From: an uncultured Methylococcaceae bacterium
GTDB lineage: Bacteria > Pseudomonadota > Gammaproteobacteria > Methylococcales > Methylococcaceae
DNA length: 36,920 bases
Assembly: GCA_903911305.1 (NCBI GenBank)
Contig: CAIWDB010000243.1
Location: 1 to 36,920 of the forward strand
Direction: 5' to 3'
Below, in pieces: positions 1-9,606 of the stretch; the first letter of the stretch is position 1; each line of letters begins with the position of its first letter. Below the pieces are notes generated by a model. It was not told the DNA's origin. It saw only the letters and a list, made by a program, of their open reading frames with translations, and did not search any database. Position numbers and translations under genes: made by a program.

Positions 1-1940
1 AAGCCCACTTTTTCCAGATAGGTCTGGTTGAAATAGGTATAGCGACCCTCCTTATCTTTTAACCAAGCAAACACAGGGCTGTGGTTCATGAACGAGCGGA
101 ACCGATTTTCACTGGTTTGCAGTTGAATCTGCGCCAATTTGCGCTCGTTGATATCTTGCACGACGCCTCTGGCACGGATGGGCTTGCCGAATGGGTCTTT
201 TTCGACTTGACCCGTGGAACGCATCCAACGTATCAGCCCGTGGGTATCAACGATACGATATTCTATGTCGTATTTCGACTGAAGTTCGCAGTGCGCTTCA
301 AAGGCATCTGCTATTTTTTGCCGGTCATCAGGGTAAATAGCCCCAATGAAATCATCCCAGGTGGGTTGCTCAAGGTCTGGGAACCCTAGCATTGTGACGC
401 AAACCGGCGACCAAATTTCCCGCTTGCTGATAAGATCAACTTCCCAAGTGCCAATGCCACCATATTCCTGACTGACGCGAAGGCGCTCCTCGCTATCTGC
501 CAAGGCGGCTAGGGATTTTTTTCGCTCGCTGACATCGCGGATGATCGCTTGAAGATAGGTTTCACCCTCGCTTTCAATTGCGGTGATATTCACTTCCAGA
601 TATGACAGGTTGCCATCCGCACGACGATGGACGATTTCTTTCGAACCACCTTCCCTGTCTGAACTCAATTGAAATAATGGGCTAACCGATGAGTTTAGAG
701 TTTTGTCGGCAAGCAATTCCCAAGCGTCCATGCCTATCAATTCATTGCGGGACCGGGCAAACTGTTGAAAAGCCTTTTCATTGGCATCCAAAATGACACC
801 GTTTTCGGTCATTAGCAAAATAATATCGTTGGCTTGGCGAAGCAGGGAAGCAAAACGCACTTCCAAGTTGGCAGATTTCAACTTGGATTGGGTGATGGTG
901 AGAGCATAGCGGGCAACCCGTCGCACGTACCATAAGCGGAAGATCAAGCCAAAAACCGTAATCAGACCCAATGCCACGAAAGCCGCCATCCAACCCGCCA
1001 AACGGACTGGGCGATAAATTTCGTCCAAATCCTGCTTGGAAATCATGAACCATTCGGTTCCGGGGATTTTTCGAAGGTCTCCCAATACCGATATTCCCCG
1101 ATAATCCAATCCTTCCACTAGCCCTGTTTCCCCTCGAACTGCGCGGACGGCGGGTAGTTCGCTTGACATGGGGATTCGCATTTTGAGCGCAGTATCTTTC
1201 TTGTGCCGGAGTTCGTTAAGGTAAACCACATCATCTCCCTCCCGCCTGACTAACAAGGTTTCCGCGGTCGCGCTCGGTGTCGGCCATGATTGAATCAGGG
1301 GGAACAGGTAGTCCCCTAGGTTGATGTGGTAAGCCAGCAAGCCCACCGGTTGGGACTCTCCCGATTTTTCAATCACCAGAGGGGCAATCACATCAATATG
1401 GATGACACCTGGCTCGCCGTCATCGGCTAAATGCATATCGGTCACCAAGGCGACACGGCTTTGCAAAACTTGCTGAATAATCGGTTTGGCAGGAGGTGGA
1501 AAGTCTCGGCCTAACGCTAACAAAACTTGACCTTCCTTATTCAACAACTGTATGGATTTCAGAGCGTAAACCTTTTTGATTAGCGCCAAACGCTTACTGA
1601 TTCTTGTCTCAGCTTGGTTGTTCGGTCTTGCTTCCTTGATCCACTGTTCGACGCTATAGGCCAACAAGCCCTGCGAGGTCAGCATTTCGGCATCCCGCCT
1701 GAGTTCGGCCATCCAATCCTCAATTTGCTTCTGCTTGAGATCAGCGATGGCTGTCAAATTTTGTTTGACCAATTCTATCTCGCGTTGCTTAGTCCATAGA
1801 TAGACAAGGCTGGAAAGTGTTGATAAGGCAATGACGAATAAAACGAACAGCAAAATCAGTTTTTTTGAATCGCGAGCGATTCTGTCACTCGACAACTCCT
1901 GAGCGTTTTTAATGGGGCTTGCTTGGGAGGGCGCTTGCAT
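1..1940 (-). CDS. Membrane-bound Cache/PAS sensor protein, C-terminus beyond the window
   Basis: The reading frame is open from an ATG at 1940 to the left edge (646 codons), so the output domain is missing. A first membrane helix lies at about residues 24-43. A periplasmic region of about 270 residues follows and ends in the Cache-type signature GTEWFMISKQDLDEIYRP (about 294-311). A second helix lies at about 317-337. Cytoplasmic PAS domains follow at about 358-475 (ending IIRDVSERK), 480-600 (ending VVQDINERK) and from about 610 to the edge. This is a sensor that reads a periplasmic ligand. Whether it ends in a histidine kinase, GGDEF or GGDEF-EAL module cannot be seen. The gene starts 71 bases after holC on the same strand, with only a weak ribosome binding site (GTAAGAC). 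I checked codon phase at three points and found no frameshift. Confidence 0.9.
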   Translation of the reverse strand, partial: MQAPSQASPIKNAQELSSDRIARDSKKLILLFVLFVIALSTLSSLVYLWTKQREIELVKQNLTAIADLKQKQIEDWMAELRRDAEMLTSQGLLAYSVEQWIKEARPNNQAETRISKRLALIKKVYALKSIQLLNKEGQVLLALGRDFPPPAKPIIQQVLQSRVALVTDMHLADDGEPGVIHIDVIAPLVIEKSGESQPVGLLAYHINLGDYLFPLIQSWPTPSATAETLLVRREGDDVVYLNELRHKKDTALKMRIPMSSELPAVRAVRGETGLVEGLDYRGISVLGDLRKIPGTEWFMISKQDLDEIYRPVRLAGWMAAFVALGLITVFGLIFRLWYVRRVARYALTITQSKLKSANLEVRFASLLRQANDIILLMTENGVILDANEKAFQQFARSRNELIGMDAWELLADKTLNSSVSPLFQLSSDREGGSKEIVHRRADGNLSYLEVNITAIESEGETYLQAIIRDVSERKKSLAALADSEERLRVSQEYGGIGTWEVDLISKREIWSPVCVTMLGFPDLEQPTWDDFIGAIYPDDRQKIADAFEAHCELQSKYDIEYRIVDTHGLIRWMRSTGQVEKDPFGKPIRARGVVQDINERKLAQIQLQTSENRFRSFMNHSPVFAWLKDKEGRYTYFNQTYLEKVG

Positions 1941-2011
1941 TTTGTCTTACTACGTTGGCAACATGAACCGGTGAATCATAGATTTCTCAACCTCCCAACT
2001 CCAATTTCAAA

Positions 2012-2446
2012 TCAAACAATTTTATGGGTCTCGAGTAATCGGCCTTGCTGCTTGTAAACCAAATACCGCTTGCGACCCTCAGCACGAACCGTTTCGTCCT
2101 CATCCACCAGTTCCGCCACTCGTTGGTATTCACCCAACAGGGGAGGTGTATCTAAGGATAGATTGATCAGCAGTTCGCGAAAATTATCAGGGGGATGTCC
2201 GTGTCCGACCAAAACAGACATATCTTCACGTTCGATTGGCGCGGCGGTGGATATTTCATGGGGAATGAAACTGCCTTGGCGGAAAGTCCACAACAGCTTG
2301 TCCATTATGCCCGTCTCGGTTTCCGAACTGGTATGAATGTAAACCGTCATTCCCTGCCGCCATGCTTTTTCGGTAAGCTTGCAAGCTAGCACCCGGCGTT
2401 CATGCGGGGCGTTGGTGGGTAGAACATAAAAATCGATGCGAGTCAT
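2012..2446 (-). CDS. holC: DNA polymerase III subunit chi
   Basis: A 144-residue protein beginning MTRIDFYVL and matching the HolC family in length and pattern (RIDFYVL at the N-terminus, the ACKLTEKAW helix, the central GHPPD segment, and RYLVYKQQG near the end). HolC links the clamp-loader psi subunit to SSB at the replication fork. The start at 2446 is chosen over one 13 codons upstream because AAGGA lies at proper spacing before this ATG and the family begins here. In many gammaproteobacteria holC follows pepA directly. Here the two are in that order but separated by about 240 bases holding a palindromic repeat. Confidence 0.93.
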   Translation of the reverse strand: MTRIDFYVLPTNAPHERRVLACKLTEKAWRQGMTVYIHTSSETETGIMDKLLWTFRQGSFIPHEISTAAPIEREDMSVLVGHGHPPDNFRELLINLSLDTPPLLGEYQRVAELVDEDETVRAEGRKRYLVYKQQGRLLETHKIV

Positions 2447-2530
2447 TCCATTTCCTTTATGTGTAACATCAAAAAATGGTTTCAAACGCCCAACGGCTAG
2501 AGCCGCCGATGGGCGTGCCTGATTATAACT

Positions 2531-2633
2531 GATGTTACGCAGCGGCCTGGGATTGGAGCGTCAAAGCTTGCTTTGACAGGCGAAGCAAGCTTCGCATTTC
2601 CAATTTTCTTGTCAAAGCAAGCTTTGACGCTCC
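2531..2633. repeat. Nested palindromic repeat, full-length copy A (103 bp)
   Basis: Outer arms 2555-2577 and 2611-2633 are exact 23-base inverted complements beginning GGAGCGTCAAAG. Each arm is itself a hairpin (GTCAAAGC, TT, GCTTTGAC). Between them lies a third hairpin, GCGAAGC-AA-GCTTCGC, at 2580-2595. Together with the 24 bases to the left it matches the copy at 22787-22889 over 103 bases without gaps, with about 13 differences by eye. It lies between pepA and holC and would fold in any read-through transcript. It resembles a REP/BIME or a small MITE. Confidence 0.9.
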
Positions 2634-2685
2634 CGACCAACTGTTGGGTCCGTGCGTAAGTTCAGATTATAAAATGAATTCGATC

Positions 2686-4185
2686 CTACGCACCGCTCGC
2701 TTGGTCAATCAGGTATTGCGACAGCAGAGGTACAGGCCGTCCTGTTGCGCCTTTCTCGTTGCCCGTCTTCCAAGCCGTGCCAGCGACGTCCACATGCGCC
2801 CATTTGAAGTCTTTGGCAAAACGCGAAAGGAAACAGGCGGCGGTGATGGAGCCTCCGTCCGGCCCGCCAATGTTGGCGACATCGGCAAAGTTGGATTTTA
2901 ACTGCTCTTGGTAGTCTTCCCAGATGGGCAAACGCCAAACCCGGTCATGGGTGTTTTCCCCTGCTTTTATCAGACTTTCGCATAATGCATCATCATTTCC
3001 CATCAAGCCGCTTGGATGACGACCCAAGGCCGTGATGATTGCACCCGTGAGGGTCCCGGTGTCAATGACGGCAACCGGGTCGTAGCGCTTGGCATAGGTC
3101 AATGCATCGCACAAAATCAAACGGCCTTCGGCGTCGGTGTTGAGGATTTCGATGGTGATGCCGGCCATGCTGGTGACGATGTCACCCGGCTTGTTGGCCG
3201 CCCCGTCCGGGAGGTTCTCGGACGCTGGCACAATGCCAATGACATTCAGCGGAAGCCCCAGTTCGGCAGCGACTCCTAAGGTGGCAATCACGGCCGCCCC
3301 GCCACACATGTCGTATTTCATCTCGTCCATACCGCCGGCCTGCTTGAGGGAGATGCCGCCGGCATCGAAGGTAAGACCCTTGCCAACCAACACATGCGGC
3401 TTGACCTTGGTGGGAAGCCCATGATATTCAAGGATGATGAGCTTGGCGGGTTGACGGCTACCCTTGGAAACCGAAAGGAATGAACCCATGCCGAGTTCTT
3501 CCAATTCCGCTTCGTCAAGGATTTTCACTTTGAGCTTTTTGTGGTGCTTGCCCATCTTATGTGCCTGTTCGGCCAGATAGGTCGGGGTGCAGATGTTCCC
3601 GGGAAGATTGCCCAAATCGCGGGCTAGTTTCATGCCATTGGCGATGGCTTGTGCTTGTTTGATGGCGGTTTCCGCAGCCTCCACATCACTTTCCGCATCC
3701 AGCAAGAATTGCAGTTGTTCCAAGCGGGGTGGTTTGGGTTGATCTTTCTCGGATTTGGTTTGGGTATATCGGTAAAGTGCGCCTTCCATGATTTCAACCG
3801 CTTGGCGAATTTTCCAATCAGTCGATTTGCCGGCTATTTCGGCTTCATGCAATACACTAACCGCCTGTTTGGCACTTGTAGACTTCAAGGCATTGGCAGC
3901 CGCAACCAAAACTTTGCGATAAGCTGCCACTGTCAATTCGTCCTTCTTGCCCAGCCCAACCAAGATCAGCCGCTCGATCTTACCTTCTGGCAAAAGGTTT
4001 ACCGTTAAAATGTCGCCGGGCTTGCCTTCAGGATCATCGCGCTTGAGTAATCGGGTGATGAACCCGCCCATCGCCTCGTCAATGGCGGAGGCCGTCGCCC
4101 CAAGTTTTCGCTTGGGATGAAAGCCCAGCAAGAGACATTCTGTCGAGAGCTTTTCAAGTGAATCGCTTTTTATGGAGTAGTCCAT
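2686..4185 (-). CDS. pepA: Leucyl aminopeptidase (M17 family)
   Basis: A 499-residue protein typical of PepA, a hexameric two-metal aminopeptidase that removes N-terminal residues from peptides in the cytoplasm. The catalytic domain shows the metal and active-site residues: Lys269 and Asp274 in [11 protein letters not shown], Asp292 in KYDMCGG, and Asp351, Glu353 and Arg355 in the signature NTDAEGRL. The start has AAAGGA 8 bases upstream. In E. coli PepA also binds DNA in Xer recombination and carAB control, and whether this one does is unknown. The gene is divergent from lptF with only 57 bases between, so their promoters must overlap or abut. This is conserved synteny in gammaproteobacteria. 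Confidence 0.97.
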   Translation of the reverse strand: MDYSIKSDSLEKLSTECLLLGFHPKRKLGATASAIDEAMGGFITRLLKRDDPEGKPGDILTVNLLPEGKIERLILVGLGKKDELTVAAYRKVLVAAANALKSTSAKQAVSVLHEAEIAGKSTDWKIRQAVEIMEGALYRYTQTKSEKDQPKPPRLEQLQFLLDAESDVEAAETAIKQAQAIANGMKLARDLGNLPGNICTPTYLAEQAHKMGKHHKKLKVKILDEAELEELGMGSFLSVSKGSRQPAKLIILEYHGLPTKVKPHVLVGKGLTFDAGGISLKQAGGMDEMKYDMCGGAAVIATLGVAAELGLPLNVIGIVPASENLPDGAANKPGDIVTSMAGITIEILNTDAEGRLILCDALTYAKRYDPVAVIDTGTLTGAIITALGRHPSGLMGNDDALCESLIKAGENTHDRVWRLPIWEDYQEQLKSNFADVANIGGPDGGSITAACFLSRFAKDFKWAHVDVAGTAWKTGNEKGATGRPVPLLSQYLIDQASGA

Positions 4186-4242
4186 GATAATATCCTTTAG
4201 ATTAATTTGAAGTGTTAAGTCGGAAATTTCAACAAGCTTATT

Positions 4243-5394
4243 ATGAATTCGACCAATTTTAAACCATCATCTTACAAACACCGGCTATTGCTGCCGGTTC
4301 TGGATCGAATGTTGATCTTGGAACTGACGAAAACGGTGCTAGCCGTCTTGACAGTATTGGTGACCATCATTGTAAGCCGCAAGTTCCTTGCCATCCTAAC
4401 CAAAGCCATTGATGGGGAAATTGCCGGCAGCACACTAATGACCCTGCTCGGATTAAAGTTCCTAGGAACCCTCATCATTTTTTTGCCCGCCGCGCAGTTT
4501 TTAGGGATTTTAATGGTATTTGGACGGATGTACAGGGATCAAGAAATGTCTGTGCTTTCATCTAGCGGTGTCGGCTACGGGAGGCTTTATCGTGCCGTCG
4601 CTTGGTTTGTCATCCCTCTATGCTTGGCATCGGCCTATTTATCTTTGAAAACGCTTCCTTGGTCCGAAGCGAAAGTGCAATCCCTGCTGAGGCAGGACGA
4701 AAAAACTGCCGATCTGCGCGGCATTAAACCCGGAAGATTCAATGAATTTAGCCGTGGCGATGTGGTGCTGTATACCGAAACAGTGGACGAAGAAGACGGT
4801 TTGATGAAAAAGGTTTTCGTACAAAGCCGAAGCGGCGATAAAAATGGAGTCACCGTGGCTGAAAGCGGGTATCTTAAGGCCACCGAACTTGGTTCGCATT
4901 TTGTTGTGTTAAACAAGGGCATTCGCTATCAAGGCACACCCGGACACATTGACTACATCATCAGTGAATTTGACGAATACGCCGTAAAAATTGATGACGA
5001 CAATGAAGATGATGGTAGCCTGATCAAGCGCGAATCCACCATTCCCAGCATACTTTTGTTGAAATCCCAAAACCCCCGAGAATTAGCCGAATTACAACGG
5101 CGTATGGCTGTTCCGCTCGGCGTGTTGTTGCTCGGCATGTTGGCCATCCCCATTTCCCGCGTGGCACCGCGCAGCGGCGTTTACGGCAACGTAGTCACCG
5201 CATTTCTTATTTTTATTATCTACTTTAACTTGCAAAGTGTTTCCCAAGGTTTGTTGATTAATGGTAAAGCCCCATTATGGATAGCGTATTCCGGTGTCTA
5301 TATACTCATGTTCGGGATGATCGCCTTCAGTTTGATTAAATCCATCGGTTTGCGCTGGTGCTGGCAGGTAATGACTGGGAGGACGGGTTTATGA
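4243..5394 (+). CDS. lptF: LPS export ABC transporter permease LptF
   Basis: A 383-residue member of the LptF/LptG (YjgP/YjgQ) permease family. It has three N-terminal membrane helices (about 25-50, 65-90, 105-130), a periplasmic beta-jellyroll region (about 140-270) and three C-terminal helices. With LptG and the ATPase LptB it extracts lipopolysaccharide from the inner membrane and feeds it to the LptCAD bridge. The [20 protein letters not shown] segment before helix 4 is typical of LptF. The stop codon overlaps the lptG start (ATGA), indicating translational coupling. No strong ribosome binding site is visible at the chosen ATG, so a start a few codons away cannot be excluded. Confidence 0.95.
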   Translation: MNSTNFKPSSYKHRLLLPVLDRMLILELTKTVLAVLTVLVTIIVSRKFLAILTKAIDGEIAGSTLMTLLGLKFLGTLIIFLPAAQFLGILMVFGRMYRDQEMSVLSSSGVGYGRLYRAVAWFVIPLCLASAYLSLKTLPWSEAKVQSLLRQDEKTADLRGIKPGRFNEFSRGDVVLYTETVDEEDGLMKKVFVQSRSGDKNGVTVAESGYLKATELGSHFVVLNKGIRYQGTPGHIDYIISEFDEYAVKIDDDNEDDGSLIKRESTIPSILLLKSQNPRELAELQRRMAVPLGVLLLGMLAIPISRVAPRSGVYGNVVTAFLIFIIYFNLQSVSQGLLINGKAPLWIAYSGVYILMFGMIAFSLIKSIGLRWCWQVMTGRTGL

Positions 5395-6455
5395 AAACGC
5401 TTAACCACTATATTGCCAAAGAAGTATTAATAGGCTCGTTAGTGGCTTCACTGGTGTTGCTTGGCCTACTTAACTTTTTCACATTCACCGACGAATTGAG
5501 TGACATAGACGAGGGAACCTACGGGATCAAGGATATTTTCATTTACTTGAGCCTGACATCCCCGCGAGATTTTTATGAGTTGCTGCCTTCGGCAGCATTA
5601 TTGGGGAGCCTGGTTACTTTGGGTGGTTTGAGTAGTAATCGGGAATTAGTCGCCATGCAAGCAGCCGGAGCGTCCAAGCTTAGGATTATTTGGGCGGTCA
5701 TTCGTGCCGGTCTGATATTGGCTGTGTTTTCCTCGTTCATCGGCGAATATATTGCTCCGCCCTTTGAGCGGGAGGCGGTGGCTTTCAAATCTGCTGCCAC
5801 CAAACAGCAAGTCGCATCGCGCTCAAGATATGGGTTCTGGTTGCGTGATAAGAATACCTACATCAATATCCGCCAAATCAAGAATCAAGACGAATTGGGA
5901 GACATCAGTATTTTTGAATTTGACGAAAATCGTCGCTTAAAACTGGAATCCCATGCCGAAAAGGCTATTTATGATGGCGAGAAGTGGCGATTGATGGATA
6001 TTAAAATCACCCAAATCAAAGATAATACAGCGAGCAGCGAGACAAAAGCCACCGTGGATTGGGCATCCGTGCTTGCCCACGAATTGCTCAACGTCTTTGT
6101 CGTCCAACCAAAAAACCTTTCCGCTTATGAGTTGTGGAAGCACATGGAATACTTGAAAAATAATGGACAGAAAAACTTGAATGTGGAACTGGCATTCTGG
6201 GGGCGCATCGTCAATCCTTTTGTCACTTTAGTCATGTTATTGGTATCTGTGCCACTGGTGATGACTTTCAAACGCGAAGTGAGTGTGGGCAATCGTATCG
6301 TGATGGGTGTGGTTTTCGGACTGGGTTTCTATCTGTTTGACAACATATTCGGTAATTTTGGCCTGATCAACCAAATGAACCCGATTTTTGCGGCCAGCTT
6401 CCCCACTATTATAGTGTTTTCATTCGCCATGTTCATCATTGCGAGGAATAGGTAG
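5391..6455 (+). CDS. lptG: LPS export ABC transporter permease LptG
   Basis: A 354-residue partner of LptF with the same six-helix plus periplasmic-domain layout. It begins [13 protein letters not shown] and ends in helices containing NRIVMGVVFGLGFYLFDNIF. The start at 5391 is preferred to an ATG 11 codons upstream because GGAGGA stands before it and it overlaps the lptF stop by 4 bases. It works in the inner-membrane LptB2FG complex. Its last 20 bases overlap, on the opposite strand, the end of the RDD-family gene. Confidence 0.96.
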   Translation: MKTLNHYIAKEVLIGSLVASLVLLGLLNFFTFTDELSDIDEGTYGIKDIFIYLSLTSPRDFYELLPSAALLGSLVTLGGLSSNRELVAMQAAGASKLRIIWAVIRAGLILAVFSSFIGEYIAPPFEREAVAFKSAATKQQVASRSRYGFWLRDKNTYINIRQIKNQDELGDISIFEFDENRRLKLESHAEKAIYDGEKWRLMDIKITQIKDNTASSETKATVDWASVLAHELLNVFVVQPKNLSAYELWKHMEYLKNNGQKNLNVELAFWGRIVNPFVTLVMLLVSVPLVMTFKREVSVGNRIVMGVVFGLGFYLFDNIFGNFGLINQMNPIFAASFPTIIVFSFAMFIIARNR

Positions 6456-6981
6456 TTGAATGCGCTGTTTTTGCCGGTAAATTGGTTGCGTGTATATGGC
6501 TCATCCGCGTGGAGGCGAGCAAGTCATGCAAACAACGCTTTTGATTGTCCAGAATCGCCCAAAAAAAATCCAGCAAGAACAATCCTAAGCATAACCAAGC
6601 AATCCATCTTGTTCCCCATGGCACTAGTGTCGCCCCTAGCTTAAACAGTATCACACACAGCAAACCGGGAACAAACCTTAAGGCAGCCTGCTTCCAATCA
6701 ATCAAACCTCCCGCTTCGGTGGTCAGTCGAATTTTCCAAGCCCGCATCCCCAAGGTCTGACCGTCGCGGGTCCAGAACCAACCAAAAAAAAACATGACGA
6801 CGAGCATAAGATAAACACTATACCCCCAATCACTAGGCTGGAAGGCTTGACCACCGCGAAACGGCATCAAGATTGCCGTGGCAAAAAATAAGATCGCCAG
6901 AACTAGCATTGCATCATATAGCAAAGCACCTAGGCGACGGAACAAACTAGAAGGCAAATGAACTGATTCGATGCTTTGCAT
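6436..6981 (-). CDS. RDD family membrane protein
   Basis: A 181-residue protein with an RDD domain. The motif FRRLGALLYDAMLVL (about 14-28) has the conserved Arg and Asp at the first helix, and GQTLGMRAWKIRL lies after the second helix. Four hydrophobic stretches are likely membrane spans. RDD proteins are small integral membrane proteins, and some have been linked to sodium/proton or other transport, but no substrate can be assigned here. It is convergent with lptG, and the two stops overlap by 20 bases on opposite strands. A gene for an RDD protein beside lptFG is common in gammaproteobacteria. Confidence 0.85.
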   Translation of the reverse strand: MQSIESVHLPSSLFRRLGALLYDAMLVLAILFFATAILMPFRGGQAFQPSDWGYSVYLMLVVMFFFGWFWTRDGQTLGMRAWKIRLTTEAGGLIDWKQAALRFVPGLLCVILFKLGATLVPWGTRWIAWLCLGLFLLDFFWAILDNQKRCLHDLLASTRMSHIHATNLPAKTAHSTTYSSQ

Positions 6982-7003
6982 GATTTAAGTCAACAGGCCG
7001 AAG

Positions 7004-7028
7004 AAGGCCACGGTGTAACCGTGGCCTT
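7004..7028 (-). terminator. Stem-loop between two minus-strand genes
   Basis: A perfect 10-base stem (AAGGCCACGG / CCGTGGCCTT) with the 5-base loop TGTAA, lying 12 bases after the stop of the 66-residue membrane protein gene. It has no run of U on the minus strand after the stem, so it may be a weak terminator or an mRNA 3'-end stabiliser. Confidence 0.6.
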
Positions 7029-7039
7029 CCCTAAAGGGA

Positions 7040-7240
7040 TTATTTTGTGGCTTGGGACTCGTTTAGCTTCACCCCAAAAAACATTGAGAGATAGACTAAC
7101 CCAGAGACAAAAAAAATGCCGATGAAAACTGGGAAACGGATCAGTGGGGCGAACATCAACAGGGAGAAAGTCATCACAAACAGGCTAGTCATCAACGGGT
7201 AAGCCATGAAGATTTCTTTGTCGAATTTAAATTTTATCAC
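7040..7240 (-). CDS. Small two-helix membrane protein, unknown function
   Basis: A 66-residue protein with two hydrophobic spans (about 12-34 and 36-57), a basic, aspartate-containing N-terminus (KFKFDKE) and a short polar tail. I do not recognise the family. The start is a GTG preceded by a very good ribosome binding site, GGAGGA at 7-8 bases. The in-frame ATG at residue 12 lacks one. The gene stands alone, with a 10-bp stem-loop just after it, so it is probably monocistronic. The strong translation signal argues that it is a real gene. Confidence 0.65.
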   Translation of the reverse strand: MIKFKFDKEIFMAYPLMTSLFVMTFSLLMFAPLIRFPVFIGIFFVSGLVYLSMFFGVKLNESQATK

Positions 7241-7675
7241 GATTCTGTCCTCCGAAAGTTGTTATGGGAATTTGAGCGGGATCGCCTCTTCCCTCTTGTA
7301 ATAAAAGCGTTAACACGAGTGTATTCCAACCGGCTAGCCAATCAACTTTAACTTTGATCCTTAAATATCGCCAAGTTGTTGAGAAGAGCCGATCTAGGGT
7401 GAAATATTAGCATAAGCTTAACCGATTCGTGCATGGACTGTTTCATTGGCGAAATTTTCATTGAGCTAAGATTTTTTTAAAGCTGAGTTGAAATTGTGTG
7501 AATGGTTAAAATCGAGGCAAACCTTCCCGCTCCAACCCGTGCCATTTGCACCACTTCACCCCAACGTCTGTGGGATTTCACTTAAGCCGAAGCCCTATAA
7601 GCCTTGCTACTTCATGATTTATGGGGGATCATAAAATTGGCATCTCTCTTGCTTGGCTAAATGTGTCACTCAATC
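7241..7675. other. Intergenic region with no recognised gene
   Basis: This is about 430 bases between a minus-strand and a plus-strand small gene, so it should hold both promoters. I see AT-rich stretches, a T7 run near 7471 without a convincing stem, and a 6-base inverted repeat TTTATG/CATAAA at 7618-7635. No tRNA, riboswitch or convincing promoter pair was found. Confidence 0.5.
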
Positions 7676-7936
7676 ATGAATACAGGACCCTACAATATGC
7701 TCGCAAGAAAAATCACCCCGATCCACTCCCCAGAGTTTGTCGAACTGTATACGCTTTTCCACGGCTTAGAACGGCCTTACACGCTTGCCGACATACTCCT
7801 GTTCAACCGCACCTACCAACCCATTTACGGAAAGCTAGGACCGGAAGAAAAGCGTCGCGCTGAGGAATTAGTCGATGCCATGGTGGCCGGAGTCGAACGG
7901 AGAGAATTGGCATCGAGGATTTTTGGAGTGGTTTGA
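7676..7936 (+). CDS. Small conserved-looking protein, unknown function
   Basis: A reading frame of about 79-86 residues with a mixed, soluble composition and an amphipathic charged helix (GPEEKRRAEELVDAMVAG) near the C-terminus. I do not recognise the family. The start is uncertain: in-frame ATGs occur at 7661, 7676 and 7697, none with a strong ribosome binding site. The 7697 start gives MLARKITPIHSPEF, which looks most natural. A competing frame at 7621-7863 on the same strand is rich in His, Arg and Pro and looks like a shadow. The gene precedes gltX by about 100 bases. Confidence 0.5.
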   Translation: MNTGPYNMLARKITPIHSPEFVELYTLFHGLERPYTLADILLFNRTYQPIYGKLGPEEKRRAEELVDAMVAGVERRELASRIFGVV

Positions 7937-7965
7937 GCATTGATAATTACAAGACTGATTTTCGT

Positions 7966-7982
7966 AGCAAGCTTTGACGCTC
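7966..7982. repeat. Fragment of the palindromic repeat family
   Basis: The 17 bases AGCAAGCTTTGACGCTC match the right outer arm of the repeat at 2611-2633. No left arm is found, so this is a decayed or partial copy 60 bases before gltX. Confidence 0.6.
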
Positions 7983-8041
7983 AAAACCGTCCGATTTGGT
8001 ATCATTAGCCTTTTTTGGCGCCAACCAACCCGGACCCGTCC

Positions 8042-9457
8042 ATGAGCATACGCACACGTTTCGCACCTAGCCCGACTGGCTACCTTCATATTGGCGGAGC
8101 GCGCACCGCGCTCTTTTCTTGGCTATACGCCCGTAAACATGGCGGCACGTTTATATTGCGGATAGAAGACACCGATTTAGAGCGCTCCACTGTGGAATCG
8201 GTCAATGCCATACTGGAAGGCATGACGTGGCTAGGCTTGGAATACGAGGAAGGCCCGTTCTATCAAACCCATCGTTTCGACCGTTACAAGGAAGTCATCC
8301 ATCAGTTATTGGACACAGGCAACGCCTATCATTGCTATTGCAGCAAAGAAGAATTGGACGATCTGCGCACCCGGCAAATGGAAAACAAGGAAAAACCGCG
8401 CTACGATGGTCGTTGCCGCTACAACCCCTCGCCTCGCGCTGGCGTGTCCCCGGTCATCCGTTTCCGCAATCCCGATGACGGCGAGGTGGTGATTGACGAC
8501 AAGGTGAAAGGTCGCGTGGTGGTTGGCAACAAAGAGTTGGACGATCTCATCATTGCCCGTTCCGACGGCTCGCCGACCTATAACCTGTGCGTGGTAGTGG
8601 ACGATTTGGACATGCAGGTGTCTCATGTGGTTCGTGGCGACGACCATCTAAATAACACACCACGTCAAATGAACATCCTGAAAGCACTGGGTGCGGAGTT
8701 GCCAATCTATGCCCATGTGCCAATGATTTTGGGTTCGGATGGGGCACGTTTGTCCAAGCGCCATGGTGCGGTCAGCGTGATGCAATACCGGGACGAAGGC
8801 TATCTTCCCGAAGCATTGCTGAATTACTTGGTGCGGCTCAGTTGGTCGCACGGGGACCAAGAAATCTTTTCCGTGGATGAGATGATTTCCTTGTTTGAGC
8901 TTGAAGACATCAACGTTTCTGCCTCCTCTTTCAACCCGGAAAAATTACTATGGTTGAACCATCACTATTTGATGCATTCCGACCCACTGCATGTCGCCCA
9001 CCATCTGCGTTGGCATTTGGGCCAAATGGGCATAGACCCTAGTGACGGGCCAGACCCTGCCGAAGTAGTCAAGGCACAGCGCGAACGCAATAAGACTTTG
9101 GTGGACATGGCGAAAAGTAGCGCCTTCTTTTTCCGTGATTTCGATACCTACGACGAAAAGGCTGCCCAGAAGAACTTAACTTCTGATAGCGCCTTGTTGT
9201 TGCAGGATCTGCGTGATAGCTTAGAGGCTTTGCCGGTTTGGGACAAAGAACCCATCCACGCCACGATTGAGGAATTATCGAAACAGGCAGGGGTCAAAAT
9301 GGGCGCAGTGGCGCAACCGCTGCGGGTCGCCGTGTCCGGCACGACCGTTTCTCCGCCCATTGATGTCACCTTGTGCTTATTAGGGAAAAATAAGACATTG
9401 GCGAGGATAGACCGGGCAGTGTCGTATATTTCAACTAATGTAAAAAAATCCGCCTAA
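8042..9457 (+). CDS. gltX: Glutamyl-tRNA synthetase
   Basis: A 471-residue class I synthetase that charges tRNA-Glu. The ATP-binding HIGH motif appears as PTGYLHIGGARTA (about 11-23), and the KMSKS motif as LSKRHG (about 236-241). The C-terminal anticodon-binding region ends at IDRAVSYIS. The ATG at 8042 gives the family-typical start MSIRTRFAPSPTG. A TTG nine codons upstream is less likely. The gene is followed by tRNA-Ala and by tRNA-Glu, its own substrate. Confidence 0.97.
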   Translation: MSIRTRFAPSPTGYLHIGGARTALFSWLYARKHGGTFILRIEDTDLERSTVESVNAILEGMTWLGLEYEEGPFYQTHRFDRYKEVIHQLLDTGNAYHCYCSKEELDDLRTRQMENKEKPRYDGRCRYNPSPRAGVSPVIRFRNPDDGEVVIDDKVKGRVVVGNKELDDLIIARSDGSPTYNLCVVVDDLDMQVSHVVRGDDHLNNTPRQMNILKALGAELPIYAHVPMILGSDGARLSKRHGAVSVMQYRDEGYLPEALLNYLVRLSWSHGDQEIFSVDEMISLFELEDINVSASSFNPEKLLWLNHHYLMHSDPLHVAHHLRWHLGQMGIDPSDGPDPAEVVKAQRERNKTLVDMAKSSAFFFRDFDTYDEKAAQKNLTSDSALLLQDLRDSLEALPVWDKEPIHATIEELSKQAGVKMGAVAQPLRVAVSGTTVSPPIDVTLCLLGKNKTLARIDRAVSYISTNVKKSA

Positions 9458-9463
9458 ACAGAC

Positions 9464-9492
9464 TAGACGACAAAGCCATGAACCCTTATAAT
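9464..9492 (+). promoter_or_regulatory. Putative sigma-70 promoter for the tRNA pair
   Basis: A perfect -10 TATAAT at 9487-9492 has TAGACG (4 of 6 matches to TTGACA) 17 bases upstream at 9464-9469. The predicted transcript start is about 12 bases before the tRNA-Ala 5' end. Confidence 0.55.
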
Positions 9493-9510
9493 GAGTGGCT
9501 CAAGTTGCTT

Positions 9511-9586
<76 letters not shown>

Positions 9587-9606
9587 AAGTCGCTTGAAAG
9601 CCTTTA

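Noticed and set aside
1-1940. Possible frameshift or decay in the PAS sensor gene.
   Set aside because: Codon phase agrees at 1938-1940, 1044-1046 and 87-89, and the translated domains are continuous. It is simply cut by the window edge.
2531-2633. Repeats considered as a CRISPR array or rho-independent terminator.
   Set aside because: Copies are kilobases apart with no spacer pattern or cas genes, and they lack a T-run after the stem. The copy at 22787 lies between divergent genes, where a terminator is not expected.
7621-7863. Alternative frame overlapping the small gene before gltX.
   Set aside because: Its composition (many His, Arg, Pro) is typical of an out-of-frame reading. The 7676-7936 frame has a balanced composition and an amphipathic helix.
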